From Mesorhizobium amorphae CCNWGS0123 (GTDB lineage Bacteria > Pseudomonadota > Alphaproteobacteria > Rhizobiales > Rhizobiaceae): a stretch of DNA of 64,000 bases. Of this stretch, positions 52,696 through 61,400 are shown piece after piece. A model generated the notes under the pieces. It searched no databases, was not told the origin of the DNA, and was given only the letters and a program-made list of their open reading frames with translations. The position numbers were made by a program, and so were the translations under genes. How positions within the stretch are numbered: the stretch's first letter is position 1; every line of letters begins with the position of its first letter. The stretch spans positions 4,462,001 to 4,526,000 of the forward strand of contig NZ_CP015318.1 in assembly GCF_001686985.1 (NCBI RefSeq), read 5' to 3'.

Positions 52696-54227
52696 CAGTG
52701 ATGCCCTGCCATATGCTCGCCGATCGTCTGCACGCTCGCCTGCGCAATCGGCGTCTCGTAGACCAGCGCGCCGTCGGACATGACGACGATGCGGTCGGAG
52801 AGCTCCAGCAACTCGTCGAGATCCTCCGACATCAAGAGCACGGCGGCGCCCGCATTGCGCGCCTTCATGATGCGGGCGCGGATCTCGGCCACGGCCGAGA
52901 AGTCGAGACCGAAGCAGGGGTTGGAGACGATCAAAAGGTCGACCTCGCCGGTGAGTTCGCGGGCAAGCACGGCGCGCTGTACATTGCCGCCCGACAGCGA
53001 GGCGATCGGCGAGGACAACGAGGCGGTCTTGACCTTGAACTGCTCGACCAGGCGGGCACTGAACGACCTGATCGCGCTGGCGCTGATCCAGCTCACCGGC
53101 TTGCCGTTGCCGTCGATGTCGAAGGTGCGGAAGGAGATGTTCTCGGCCACCGTCATCTTCGGCGCGCAGGCGTTCTTCATCGGCTCCTCTGGGATGAGGC
53201 GGACATTGAGCGCACGCGCCTCGGCACGCGTCGCCGCATAGGCGGTGCCGCGCACCGTGACTTCGCCGGCATCGCGCGGGCGCTGCCCGGCCAGCACTTC
53301 GAGGAATTCCTTTTGGCCGTTGCCGGAAATGCCGGCGATGCCGACGATCTCGCCCGAGCGCACGTCAAGATCCTCGATACGGATCGACTTCAGCCCGGTG
53401 CGGTCCGGTGCCTTCAATGCCTTGACCTTGAGCACGATCTCGGCGTCCGGCTTCGGCTCGGCGCGGCTGTCGAGGGCCGCGATCGGCTGGTCGCCGATCA
53501 TCATCGTCGCCATCTGCCTGTGGTCGAGGTCGGTGACGCAGCCGGTGCCGGTCAGCCTGCCCTTGCGCAGCACGCTGACGTCGTCGGCGAACGCCGTCAC
53601 CTCATGGAACTTGTGCGAGATCATCAGCACCGTGAGGTCGCCAGCCCTGGTCATGGCGCGCACCAGGCCCAGTACCTCCTGCGCCTCGCCGGGCGTGAGC
53701 ACCGATGTCGGCTCGTCCAGCACAAGGAAGGAACGGCCGAGATAGAGCTGCTTGACGATCTCCAGCTTCTGCTTCTCGCCGGCGGCAAGCTCGGCCACCT
53801 TGACGTCGAGCGGCAGCTTGAACGGCATCCGCTCCATGAACTGGGCGAGCGCGGCGCGCTCCTTGCGCCAGTCGATGACCCCAGGCACTTTTTCGCGCGA
53901 GATGACCAGGTTCTCGGCGCCGGTCAGCGACGGCACCAGCGTAAAATGCTGGTAGACCATGCCGAGACCGAGCGCCGAGGCATCCCTGGGGCTGGCGATC
54001 GTCACCTCGCGGCCATCGACGAGGATGTCGCCGGAGGTCGGATGGTAAAAACCCATCATGCATTTGACCAACGTCGACTTGCCGGCACCGTTCTCGCCGA
54101 GCAGGGCGTGGAAGGAGCCGGTCGACACCTTGACCGAGACATCGTCGAGCGCGGTAAAGGCGCCGAAGCGCATGGTCATGCCGATGGTCTCGACGCCGAC
54201 CGCCTTTTTGGAGATGGTTGCGCTCAT
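52695..54227 (-). CDS. ABC importer ATP-binding protein (double ATPase, BMP/nucleoside type)
   Basis: A 510-aa protein with two ATP-binding cassettes. The first has Walker A GENGAGKST (44-52) and Walker B SFLVLDEPTS; the second has the family's degenerate P-loop (GISGNGQKE), signature LSGGNVQRAVLAREL and LLIVSNPCFGLD. This arrangement is normal for importers that use BmpA-type binding proteins (compare YufO/NupO). Start and stop overlap neighbours by 1 nt at the hydrolase end. It should power uptake of the operon's substrate. Confidence 0.93.
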   Translation of the reverse strand: MSATISKKAVGVETIGMTMRFGAFTALDDVSVKVSTGSFHALLGENGAGKSTLVKCMMGFYHPTSGDILVDGREVTIASPRDASALGLGMVYQHFTLVPSLTGAENLVISREKVPGVIDWRKERAALAQFMERMPFKLPLDVKVAELAAGEKQKLEIVKQLYLGRSFLVLDEPTSVLTPGEAQEVLGLVRAMTRAGDLTVLMISHKFHEVTAFADDVSVLRKGRLTGTGCVTDLDHRQMATMMIGDQPIAALDSRAEPKPDAEIVLKVKALKAPDRTGLKSIRIEDLDVRSGEIVGIAGISGNGQKEFLEVLAGQRPRDAGEVTVRGTAYAATRAEARALNVRLIPEEPMKNACAPKMTVAENISFRTFDIDGNGKPVSWISASAIRSFSARLVEQFKVKTASLSSPIASLSGGNVQRAVLARELTGEVDLLIVSNPCFGLDFSAVAEIRARIMKARNAGAAVLLMSEDLDELLELSDRIVVMSDGALVYETPIAQASVQTIGEHMAGHH

Positions 54228-54237
54228 CGCGGTGTCC

Positions 54238-54933
54238 TCACGGCAGCTGGGTGACGAGCGAGGCCGCGTTCGACACCGCGCCGAAGACGCCGCCCTGCAT
54301 CTTGATCATCTTGATGGCGGCGAGATGGTTGCCGTAGTCTGTGGCGCCACAGCAATCCTCCAGCATGACGCATTCGAAGCCGCGGTCATTGGCCTCGCGC
54401 ATGGTGGTGTGGACGCAGACATCGGTGGTGATGCCGGTGAGTACGATGTTGTCGATGCCGCGCTGGTTGAGGATCAGCTCCAGGTCGGTGGCGCAGAACG
54501 AGCCCTTGCCCGGCTTGTCGATGATCGGCTCACCCTCGACCGGATAGAGATCGGGGATGATGTCCCAGCCCGGCTCGCCGCGCACCAGGATGCGGCCGCA
54601 TGGGCCGGGATCGCCGATGCCGGCATTGATGCGGCGCGAGCGCCAGCGCTTGTTGGCCGGCAGGTCGGCAAGGTCGGGCCGGTGGCCCTCGCGGGTGTGG
54701 ATGATCGTGTAGCCCTTCTCGCGCATCGCCGACAGCACCGACTTGATCGGCTCGATCGGGGCGCGGACCAGCGACAGGTCGTAACCCATGTGGTCGACAT
54801 AGCCGCCCGGTCCGCAGAAATCGGTCTGCATGTCGATGATGATCAGCGCCGTGTTGTCGGGCCTGAGATCGCCATTATAGGGCCATGGATAGGGATTGGC
54901 CTCGATGTAGCGCTGCCCGGTTCTGGCGTTCAT
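54238..54933 (-). CDS. biuH: Biuret hydrolase
   Basis: A 231-aa isochorismatase-fold enzyme that cleaves biuret to allophanate and ammonia. Residues read as D34, K140 and C173 match the triad known for Rhizobium leguminosarum BiuH (D36, K142, C175) with a constant offset of two. ALIIIDMQTDF, YVDHMGYDLSLV, RWRSRRINAGIGDPGPCG and LEDCCGATDYGNHLAAIKM look closely BiuH-like from memory. It lies between the second permease and the ATPase gene of the importer. Confidence 0.92.
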   Translation of the reverse strand: MNARTGQRYIEANPYPWPYNGDLRPDNTALIIIDMQTDFCGPGGYVDHMGYDLSLVRAPIEPIKSVLSAMREKGYTIIHTREGHRPDLADLPANKRWRSRRINAGIGDPGPCGRILVRGEPGWDIIPDLYPVEGEPIIDKPGKGSFCATDLELILNQRGIDNIVLTGITTDVCVHTTMREANDRGFECVMLEDCCGATDYGNHLAAIKMIKMQGGVFGAVSNAASLVTQLP

Positions 54934-54949
54934 GGCAAAACCTCCGATC

Positions 54950-55879
54950 TCATTTGGTGATCGACAGTTCGCCCGGCGCGCCGGCGAGCGAACGGCTCGG
55001 CGACGAGGTGGCGATCATGATGACGAGGGTGAGGATGTAAGGCGCGGCGTAGAACAGGTAGTAGCCTTGCGTGACGCCGACCGACTGTAGTGCGGGGCCG
55101 AGCGCGCCGGCGCCGCCGAACAGGAGTGCTGCAGCAAAGCAGCCGAGCGGGTTCCAGCGCGCGAAGATGACCAGCGCCACCGCCATCAGCCCTTGCCCCG
55201 ACGAGATGCCTTCGGTCCAACTGCCCGGATAGTACAGCGACAGATAGGCGCCGCCGATGCCGGCCAGCGCGCCGCCGACGCCGGTGGCGGCGAGCCGCAC
55301 CGTGTTCGGATTGAGACCCATGGCGCGCGCGGCGTCGGAACTGTCGCCGACGACGCGCAGGATCAGGCCGGCGCGGGTGTTGCGGAAGGCCCACCACAGG
55401 AACGCCGCCAGGGCCGCGCCGATCAGGAACAGCACATTGACGTCGAGTGCTGCCTGCACCTGTGGAATGTCCGACCAGGCACCGAAGGGAATGGCCGGCA
55501 GGTCGGGCGCCGAAGGCTGGATGAACGGCTTGCCGAAGAAGAAGGCGAGGCCCGAGCCGAACAGCATCAGGGCAATGCCTATGGCTATGTCGTTGACCTT
55601 CGGGAATTTGCAGATCCAGCCGTGGAAGAGGCCGAAGCAGAGTCCGGCGAAGGCGGCGGCGAGCAAGCCGAGCCAAGGCGAGCCGGTCATCACCGCGACC
55701 GCATAGGCGCTCATGGCGCCGAACACCAGCGTGCCTTCGAGGCCAAGGTTGATGCGGCCCGAACGCTCGGTGATGGCTTCGCCGAGCGACACGAAGATGA
55801 AGGGGGTGGAAACGCGGATCGCGCCGCCGAGGATGGCGAGCGGTACGCCCCAGAGGCCGATCTCGGTGGCGTCCATCAT
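54950..55879 (-). CDS. ABC importer permease, second subunit
   Basis: A 309-aa BPD_transp_2-family permease with eight or nine helices. FVSLGEAITERSGRINLGLEGTLVFGA near residue 30-55 is the conserved coupling start of this subunit, and VVGDSSDAARAMGLNPNTVR the cytoplasmic loop touching the ATPase. ATG 55879 gives a 4-nt overlap (ATGA) with the upstream permease; GGAG lies just ahead. Confidence 0.92.
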   Translation of the reverse strand: MMDATEIGLWGVPLAILGGAIRVSTPFIFVSLGEAITERSGRINLGLEGTLVFGAMSAYAVAVMTGSPWLGLLAAAFAGLCFGLFHGWICKFPKVNDIAIGIALMLFGSGLAFFFGKPFIQPSAPDLPAIPFGAWSDIPQVQAALDVNVLFLIGAALAAFLWWAFRNTRAGLILRVVGDSSDAARAMGLNPNTVRLAATGVGGALAGIGGAYLSLYYPGSWTEGISSGQGLMAVALVIFARWNPLGCFAAALLFGGAGALGPALQSVGVTQGYYLFYAAPYILTLVIMIATSSPSRSLAGAPGELSITK

Positions 55880-56994
55880 CTGCTCCTTTGCCAGAGATCG
55901 GGATTGAAGGCCTTGAAGCGGCCGTAGAGGGTCTCGCTGAACAGGATGACGACGAACAGCATACCCTGCAGCACCAGCACGGTGGCGTCGGGCAGGTCCA
56001 TACGGCGCTGGATCAGCCCCCCGGACGCATCGATGCCACCAAGCAGGAAGGCGACCGGGATGATGGCCAGCGGATTGTGGCGGGCGAGAAAGGCGACGAG
56101 GATGCCGGTATAGCCATAGCCGGCGGCGAGCGAGGCGTTGGCGCTGCCCTGCACCGCCGCGACCTCCAGCATGCCGGCGAGGCCTGCGAAGGCGCCGGCC
56201 AGCCCGGTGAAACCGACGATCAGCGAGCCGACGGCGAGCCCCTGCACCTGTGCCGCCCTGACATTGCCGCCGGCGATCCGTGCGGCAAAGCCCCAGCGGG
56301 TCTTTTCGATCAGCACCCAGGACAGCACGCAGGCGACGACTCCGACGGCAAGACCCCAATGCACCTCCATGCCCGGCATGTTGCCGATGCGGTAGATGTC
56401 GGCCAGCGGCTGGGTCGAGGGCTTGTTGAGCGAGGCCGGGTCACGCAGCGGTCCTTCGACCAGCTGGTTCATCAGGGCGATGGCGATGTTGGCCATCAGC
56501 AGGCTGGAGATGGTCTCGTTGACGGCGCGGTAATGGCGGAGCGCGCCGACGGCACCGATCCAGATGCCGCCGGCGGCCATGCCCGCCACGCCCATGACGA
56601 GAATGACGATGAAGGAAGGGGCGCCGCTGAACGCCGTGCCGGCTGCCGCGGCGGCGACGCCGCCGAGCACGATCGCACCCTCGCCGCCGATGACGACGAG
56701 GCCGAGCCGGGCCGGCAGCGCCACGCAGAGCGCCGCCAGCAGCAAGGGAGCAGCACGCGAAAGCGAGTTCTGGACCGAGAACCACGAGCCGAAGCCGCCG
56801 CGCCACATCGTTTCATACAGCTGGATTGGCGATTTGCCGACAGCCAGGATGAACAGGCTGAACAGCACCATGCCGACGATCAGCGCCACGATCGGAATGA
56901 CGAAGGCTTCCGCCCGCCGGGCGACCCATTCGAGCGCCGCCGGATACCCCTTGGCACCGAACGTCGCCGGCGCGCCTGCCACCGTGTCTGACAT
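55876..56994 (-). CDS. ABC importer permease, first subunit
   Basis: A 372-aa permease of the same family with a longer N-terminus and about ten helices. The loop PARLGLVVIGGEGAIVLGG is the counterpart of the ATPase-coupling region, and RIAGGNVRAAQVQGLAV the cytoplasmic loop. The start MSDTVAGAP follows the binding-protein stop by 19 bp, with GGAGG upstream. It and the next permease should form a heterodimer. Confidence 0.92.
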   Translation of the reverse strand: MSDTVAGAPATFGAKGYPAALEWVARRAEAFVIPIVALIVGMVLFSLFILAVGKSPIQLYETMWRGGFGSWFSVQNSLSRAAPLLLAALCVALPARLGLVVIGGEGAIVLGGVAAAAAGTAFSGAPSFIVILVMGVAGMAAGGIWIGAVGALRHYRAVNETISSLLMANIAIALMNQLVEGPLRDPASLNKPSTQPLADIYRIGNMPGMEVHWGLAVGVVACVLSWVLIEKTRWGFAARIAGGNVRAAQVQGLAVGSLIVGFTGLAGAFAGLAGMLEVAAVQGSANASLAAGYGYTGILVAFLARHNPLAIIPVAFLLGGIDASGGLIQRRMDLPDATVLVLQGMLFVVILFSETLYGRFKAFNPDLWQRSR

Positions 56995-57013
56995 ATTGCC
57001 GCCTCCGTCCGGT

Positions 57014-58141
57014 TCAGGCGGTCGAGCCGACGACGCCCTCGACGAGATAGTCCATGCTTTCAAGCTCGATGGCGGTCTCGGCGAATGCCTGGCCTTCGGT
57101 TGCGACGACGATGCCCTTGTTGCTCTTCAGCGGGCCCTTGATGACGGAGAAGCCGCCCTTCATCATTTCGGCCAGCGTCGCGTCGAACTGCTTGCGCGCC
57201 GGCTCGGAGACGGCGGGACCGAGCGGGCTCATCTTGACGAAGCCGTCGGCCAGTCCGCCACGGGTGAAATTGGGCAGCGGCTTGCCGGCGATGAGGTCGT
57301 CGACGAACATCTTGTAGACCTTGGCCCAGTTCCATTCGGCGCCGGTCAGGTATTTCTCGGGCGCCAACGGGCTCTGGTTGGCGTGGTAGCCGCAGACGAA
57401 GGCGCCGCGGCCGGCGGCGGTCTCGACGACCACCTTGGGACTGTCGACATGGCAGGTGATGACATCGGCGCCCTGGTCGACCAGCGCGTTGGTGGCTTCC
57501 GCTTCCTTGACCGCCAGCGACCACTCGCCGGTGAAGATCACCTGGCAGGTGATGGTCGGGTCGACCGAGCGCGCGCCAAGCAGGAAGGAGTTGATGTTGA
57601 GCAGCACCTGCGGGATCGGCTTGGCGGCGACGAAGCCGAGCTTTTTGGTTTTCGAGGTGTGGCCGGCGACGACGCCGTTCAAATACTGGCCCATGCCGAT
57701 ATAGCCGAAATAGGATCCGGCATTCATCGGATGCTTGTCCTTGTTCCACATGCCGCCGCAATGGCGAAACTGGACGTCGGGGAATTTCGCGCACATAGCG
57801 AGCATGTGCGGATCGAAATAGCCGAAGGAGGTCGGGAATATCAGCGAGGCGCCGTCGAGGTTGATCATCGATTCCATCGTCTTCTGGACGTCGACCGTCT
57901 CGGGGACGTTTTCCTCCTCGACGATGGAGATGCCTTCGACGCCCTTCAGCGCGGCGGCACCCTCGGCATGCGCCTGGTTGTAACCATAGTCGTCCTTCGG
58001 CCCGACATAGATGAAGCCGACAGTGGCCGCGGCGGCGAACGCCCTGCCGATCGGAAAGGATGCCGAGGCCAGCCCAAGTGCGGCTCCGGCGGCGGAGGTC
58101 TTGAGCAACTGGCGGCGGCTAAGCATGAATCTGTCGGTCAT
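57014..58141 (-). CDS. BMP-family periplasmic binding protein, Tat-exported
   Basis: A 375-aa binding protein of the basic membrane protein (BmpA/PnrA) family. The twin-arginine motif SRRQLLK is at residues 8-14, and the signal ends AFAA near residue 35. The mature protein starts TVGFIYVGPKDDYGYNQAHAEG, the family's first strand and loop; FPTSFGYFDPHMLAMCAKFPDVQF and QGADVITCHVD follow. Relatives bind nucleosides or other small ring compounds; in this operon the cargo is presumably a ureide. It is the first gene of the leftward operon. Confidence 0.92.
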   Translation of the reverse strand: MTDRFMLSRRQLLKTSAAGAALGLASASFPIGRAFAAAATVGFIYVGPKDDYGYNQAHAEGAAALKGVEGISIVEEENVPETVDVQKTMESMINLDGASLIFPTSFGYFDPHMLAMCAKFPDVQFRHCGGMWNKDKHPMNAGSYFGYIGMGQYLNGVVAGHTSKTKKLGFVAAKPIPQVLLNINSFLLGARSVDPTITCQVIFTGEWSLAVKEAEATNALVDQGADVITCHVDSPKVVVETAAGRGAFVCGYHANQSPLAPEKYLTGAEWNWAKVYKMFVDDLIAGKPLPNFTRGGLADGFVKMSPLGPAVSEPARKQFDATLAEMMKGGFSVIKGPLKSNKGIVVATEGQAFAETAIELESMDYLVEGVVGSTA

Positions 58142-58193
58142 CTCTTAAGCTCCCCTGTAGGACCCTTTTCCGGGTCGGTTGATGGCTTCTCAG

Positions 58194-58302
58194 GAAAGTG
58201 CATGCAATCACCGTGCCATTTGGCTTGGTGCAATTTATTGAACAAAATCAGTCACGCTTTCAAAATCGTCTGCTCATGCAGCGGGCAACTGCATGCACTT
58301 TC
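58194..58302. promoter_or_regulatory. Candidate GntR operator pair in the divergent intergenic region
   Basis: GAAAGTGCATGCA at 58194-58206 is repeated as a perfect reverse complement at 58290-58302, 83 bp apart; each arm itself contains the palindrome TGCATGCA. The two sites flank the 274-bp divergent promoter region between the importer operon and its regulator. Confidence 0.6.
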
Positions 58303-58415
58303 TGCCTTGAAAACAGCCAGTTTGACACACGGATTAAAATTGAGGCATAGAGAGCTATATCGAGTCGAGAAAGCCGACGGGCCGACCGACTCCACAAGAA
58401 GACGACGGAGGAAAT

Positions 58416-59123
58416 TTGTCGGGGAAGCGCAGCTTGATCCGGTCGGGCACGACAGTCGATCAGATGGTGAGGGCGATCGGCGACCGGATCGTCACCGGCT
58501 TCCTGCGCCCTGGCGAAAAGCTTGACGAAACCTCGCTCGCCGCGCGATTCGACGTCTCACGCACGCCGGTCAGGGAAGCGCTCGGCCAGTTGAGCGCCAT
58601 GGGCCTGGTCGAAAGGCGGCCGAACCGGGGCGCCATCGTCGCCGTGGTGACGCAGGAGCATCTCGCCTCGATGTTCGAGAGCATGGCCGAACTGGAAGCG
58701 ATATGCGCTCGCTTCTCGGCTGCGCGCATGACCAGCGGCGAGCGCCGCTCGCTCGAGATCGAGCATCAGTCTTCGGCACGACTGGTGCAGCTAGGTGCCG
58801 AAGAGGACTATGAGTATTTCAACACCGAGTTCCACACGCGGCTCTATCGCGGCGCTCACAATGCCCATATCTACGAAATGACAGTGATGACGCGGAGCCG
58901 GCTGGCGCCGTTCCGCCGCGCGCAGTTCATGCTGCCGGGGCGTCTCGCCAAATCCTGGCAGGAGCACGACGCCATTGTCACCGCAATCATGCGTGGCGAC
59001 GGCAATGCCGCTGGCAAGGCTGCCAAGGATCACGTCTCCATCGTCAGCGAAGCAAGCGCTGTCTTTGCCCTCGGCGAGCAGCCGAAGGGCGCAAGGACGA
59101 CAATGCCGGTCACTGCCAGCTGA
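58416..59123 (+). CDS. GntR-family (FCD) transcriptional regulator
   Basis: A 235-aa regulator. The winged helix-turn-helix is at about 14-78 (KLDETSLAARFDVSRTPVREALGQLSAMGLVERRPNRG), followed by the all-helical FCD ligand domain with metal-type residues in FNTEFHTRLYRGAHN and EHDAIVTAI. It starts with TTG, with GGAGG four nt upstream. Divergent from the ureide operon, it is most likely its repressor, with the transported or degraded compound as inducer. Confidence 0.9.
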   Translation: MSGKRSLIRSGTTVDQMVRAIGDRIVTGFLRPGEKLDETSLAARFDVSRTPVREALGQLSAMGLVERRPNRGAIVAVVTQEHLASMFESMAELEAICARFSAARMTSGERRSLEIEHQSSARLVQLGAEEDYEYFNTEFHTRLYRGAHNAHIYEMTVMTRSRLAPFRRAQFMLPGRLAKSWQEHDAIVTAIMRGDGNAAGKAAKDHVSIVSEASAVFALGEQPKGARTTMPVTAS

Positions 59124-59298
59124 CGAGCAACGCTTGCGAACGACAGGACTGGCGGCCAGAAGGTCAAAGTCAACTTTGGGTCAGTCGGAGGCCTCAGTTC
59201 CCTCGAGTGAAACGAACAAGCAATCCTTGATTCCTGGCGGTTTCCTGCAACTATTGCCCTAAATCCATGTCAAATGGATGCAATGGGGGCATTGGACC

Positions 59299-59826
59299 AT
59301 GGTGAGGTATCGGTTTGCAGGGCACGCCCTGGCTCTATTGGCTGCTCACGCCTTCATCTCCGATGGTCGCGCCAATGACGCGGCAATGCCGGTCGCGGCA
59401 GACGCGCGGGTGTCTCACCTGCTCGACCGCTCCGACATGGCGCGAGCCTATTCAGGCGAATCGGACCTGGTGACCGCCTACACGACGGGAATGGCGCGCA
59501 ATCGTCTCAATCTGACCGCGCGTGGCGGCGAAAGCGATCTTGCGGTCCCGCTCGAGCCAAGGCTCCTGCGCGCGGAATTCCGTGCGCGAACGTGGCGGGC
59601 GGCGGACGGCAGCCTGTTGCAGGGTTTTGCCGGCACGGGCGGCTTCCGGCTGACGACCGGAAATTGCCTTGCCCGCATCTGCTCCGCCAGCGAATGCAGC
59701 GATGACGGTTGGCCGGTCTACAAATGCAGCGACGGCCGCAAGCGCAAGATGTCGGTCGCCGACTTCGTGACGGCAGTCTTCGACGGCGTCCCTTACCGGC
59801 GATTGAGCGCCCCTCCCAAGGAGTAA
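59299..59826 (+). CDS. Exported protein of unknown function
   Basis: About 175 aa with a signal peptide (residues 1-26, ending GRAN or thereabouts). The mature domain has a conserved-looking core LTTGNCLARICSASECSDDGWPVYKCSDGRKRK with four cysteines and a possible zinc or disulfide knot. An in-frame ATG at 59278 gives seven more residues. Single gene, 175 bp after the regulator. No named family recognised. The 393 bp after it (59827-60219) show no gene. Confidence 0.65.
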   Translation: MVRYRFAGHALALLAAHAFISDGRANDAAMPVAADARVSHLLDRSDMARAYSGESDLVTAYTTGMARNRLNLTARGGESDLAVPLEPRLLRAEFRARTWRAADGSLLQGFAGTGGFRLTTGNCLARICSASECSDDGWPVYKCSDGRKRKMSVADFVTAVFDGVPYRRLSAPPKE

Positions 59827-60219
59827 CGCCGCACATCAATGCCATGAGCGACAATACCGGGCACGGGTGAAGTGATTGAGGCCTGAGGCGCTGGGCAGGC
59901 AAAACGGGGCAATGATTTGAGCGACACCCCGTGGCGCTACGCAAGGGCCGAAGGGCCGGCTTACGCGATCGCGCAATAATCAATCCGGCGGACTTTGCTA
60001 TGCTTGGCTCAGCGGCGGTCTTGACGCCGCGTGGCCGGCGCTCCCAGGCAACCCCAATCTCCCCGCCCCCTGCAGCGCCGGCCATCCTCGAAAACCGGCG
60101 ATCGATCGATCGGACCGATTTCAGATTGCGACCCAAGTCCTGTTCGGCTCTGCCTGCGAGAGGCGCTTGCACGCACATGCCCGCCGGGCGATGGTGCAAC
60201 CGTATCTTTGGGAGGAACC

Positions 60220-60651
60220 ATGCGAAACATCCTGGCATCGGCGCTGCTGCTTTGCGCCGCGCTCTGCGCGGACACCGCCGCGGCGCTGGACAGTACCGGC
60301 ACGCCGGTCGTCGTGACGCCGCTTGCCGATCGCACCGAGACGGCCTCTGGCCAGCCGATCACGCTGCCGCAAAAGAACGTAGAGGTCATCGTCTCGACTT
60401 TTGACATCGCAGTTGGCGCGACCTTGCCGGTGCACAAGCATCCGTTTCCCCGCTACGCCTATGTGCAGGCGGGAACGCTTCAAGTGACGAATGTCGAGAC
60501 CGGCAAGAGCAACACCTACAAGACGGGCGATTTCATCATCGAGATGATCGGCCAGTGGCACCAGGCCACCAATGTCGGCGACGGCCCTGTCAAGCTTTTG
60601 GTCATCGACCAGGTCGAGCAAGGCGCCAAGAACACGGTGCTGCGCCAGTAG
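60220..60651 (+). CDS. Exported cupin-domain protein
   Basis: A 143-aa protein with a signal peptide (residues 1-22, ending TAAA) and one cupin domain. Motif 1 is LPVHKHPFPRYAYVQAGTLQVTNVETG, motif 2 is IIEMIGQWHQATNVGDGPVKLLVID. The two His and Glu could hold a metal. GGAGGA lies 4 nt before the ATG. Periplasmic cupins of this type are linked to oxidative or metal metabolism, but the reaction here is unknown. Confidence 0.85.
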   Translation: MRNILASALLLCAALCADTAAALDSTGTPVVVTPLADRTETASGQPITLPQKNVEVIVSTFDIAVGATLPVHKHPFPRYAYVQAGTLQVTNVETGKSNTYKTGDFIIEMIGQWHQATNVGDGPVKLLVIDQVEQGAKNTVLRQ

Positions 60652-60761
60652 CCACGCTTGGAGCGGTTCAGCTTTTGATGGAATCGACGAACCGCTCCAA
60701 GGGGTTTGTTTCCACGCAGTTCCGGACGGAAAACCGCTGCGCACTTTTCCTGGAACTGCTT

Positions 60762-61217
60762 TTAGCCCCAGGCGCCGACCGGCTGTCTGGTGGCGGCGTT
60801 GAGGCGGTTGAACGCATTGATGAGCGCGATCTGGACCACAAGCGCGGCCAGCCCTTTCTCGTCATAGTGCCGGGCGGCCTCGTCCCATACATCGTCGGGC
60901 ACCGCATCGGAGCGGTCGCTCAACCGGGTCGTGGCCTCGGTCAGCGCAAGGGCGGCGCGTTCGGCATCGTTGAAATAAGGCGTTTCGCGCCAGGCGGAGA
61001 CGGCGAAGATGCGCTCGTCCTTTTCACCGGCCTTCTTCAGTTCGCGCGCATGCATGTCGACGCAGACGCTGCAGCTGTTGATCTGGCTGGCACGCAGGTG
61101 CACGAGCTTGCGCGTCACATAAGGCACATCGGCAGCTTCGGTCGACTTGTCCAGCGCCAGCAGCGCCTGCAAGGCGCCGGGAATGAGCATCACCGGGTTT
61201 TTCAGTCGTGCTTGCAT
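60762..61217 (-). CDS. Carboxymuconolactone decarboxylase / AhpD-family protein
   Basis: A 151-aa all-helical protein. The redox motif CSVC with the following His (C49, C52, H56: INSCSVCVDMHARELK) is that of AhpD-like alkylhydroperoxidases, not of true decarboxylases. Members reduce peroxides using thiols. It faces a strong palindromic element 66 bp upstream, which suggests dedicated regulation. Convergent with the exported cupin gene. Confidence 0.9.
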   Translation of the reverse strand: MQARLKNPVMLIPGALQALLALDKSTEAADVPYVTRKLVHLRASQINSCSVCVDMHARELKKAGEKDERIFAVSAWRETPYFNDAERAALALTEATTRLSDRSDAVPDDVWDEAARHYDEKGLAALVVQIALINAFNRLNAATRQPVGAWG

Positions 61218-61282
61218 GATTGGTCTCCTTCAAATCGGTTTCGGCAGGCTGTCGTCGGCCGCGAAATCAATAACCAAATGGC

Positions 61283-61314
61283 TATGGATTATCCATAACT
61301 CGTCGGTTATGGAT
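61283..61314. promoter_or_regulatory. Palindromic operator candidate upstream of the AhpD-like gene
   Basis: ATCCATAAC (61291-61299) and GTTATGGAT (61306-61314) form a perfect 9-6-9 inverted repeat. A further overlapping half-site TATGGAT at 61283-61289 pairs with ATCCATA. Spacing and size suit a MarR- or TetR-type dimer; no such regulator gene is in the window. It covers the divergent region shared with cutC. Confidence 0.6.
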
Positions 61315-61400
61315 ATGTCAAGCGGGCGTCTGGCCCTGAATTGGCGCCCCCACTGTCGCGTGTTGGACCGATCATTGCTGCTTTGACGACGGCAGGCCCG

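Noticed and set aside
52695..54227. Odd second Walker B (LLIVSNPCFGLD) and weak second P-loop in the ABC ATPase
   Set aside because: The second cassette of importers using BmpA- or ribose-type binding proteins is regularly degenerate in this way, so it is family-normal.
59827..60219. Possible gene in the gap before the exported cupin
   Set aside because: Frames present have no family features and weak starts; a run of GATC-type repeats near 60098 is too short to mean anything.
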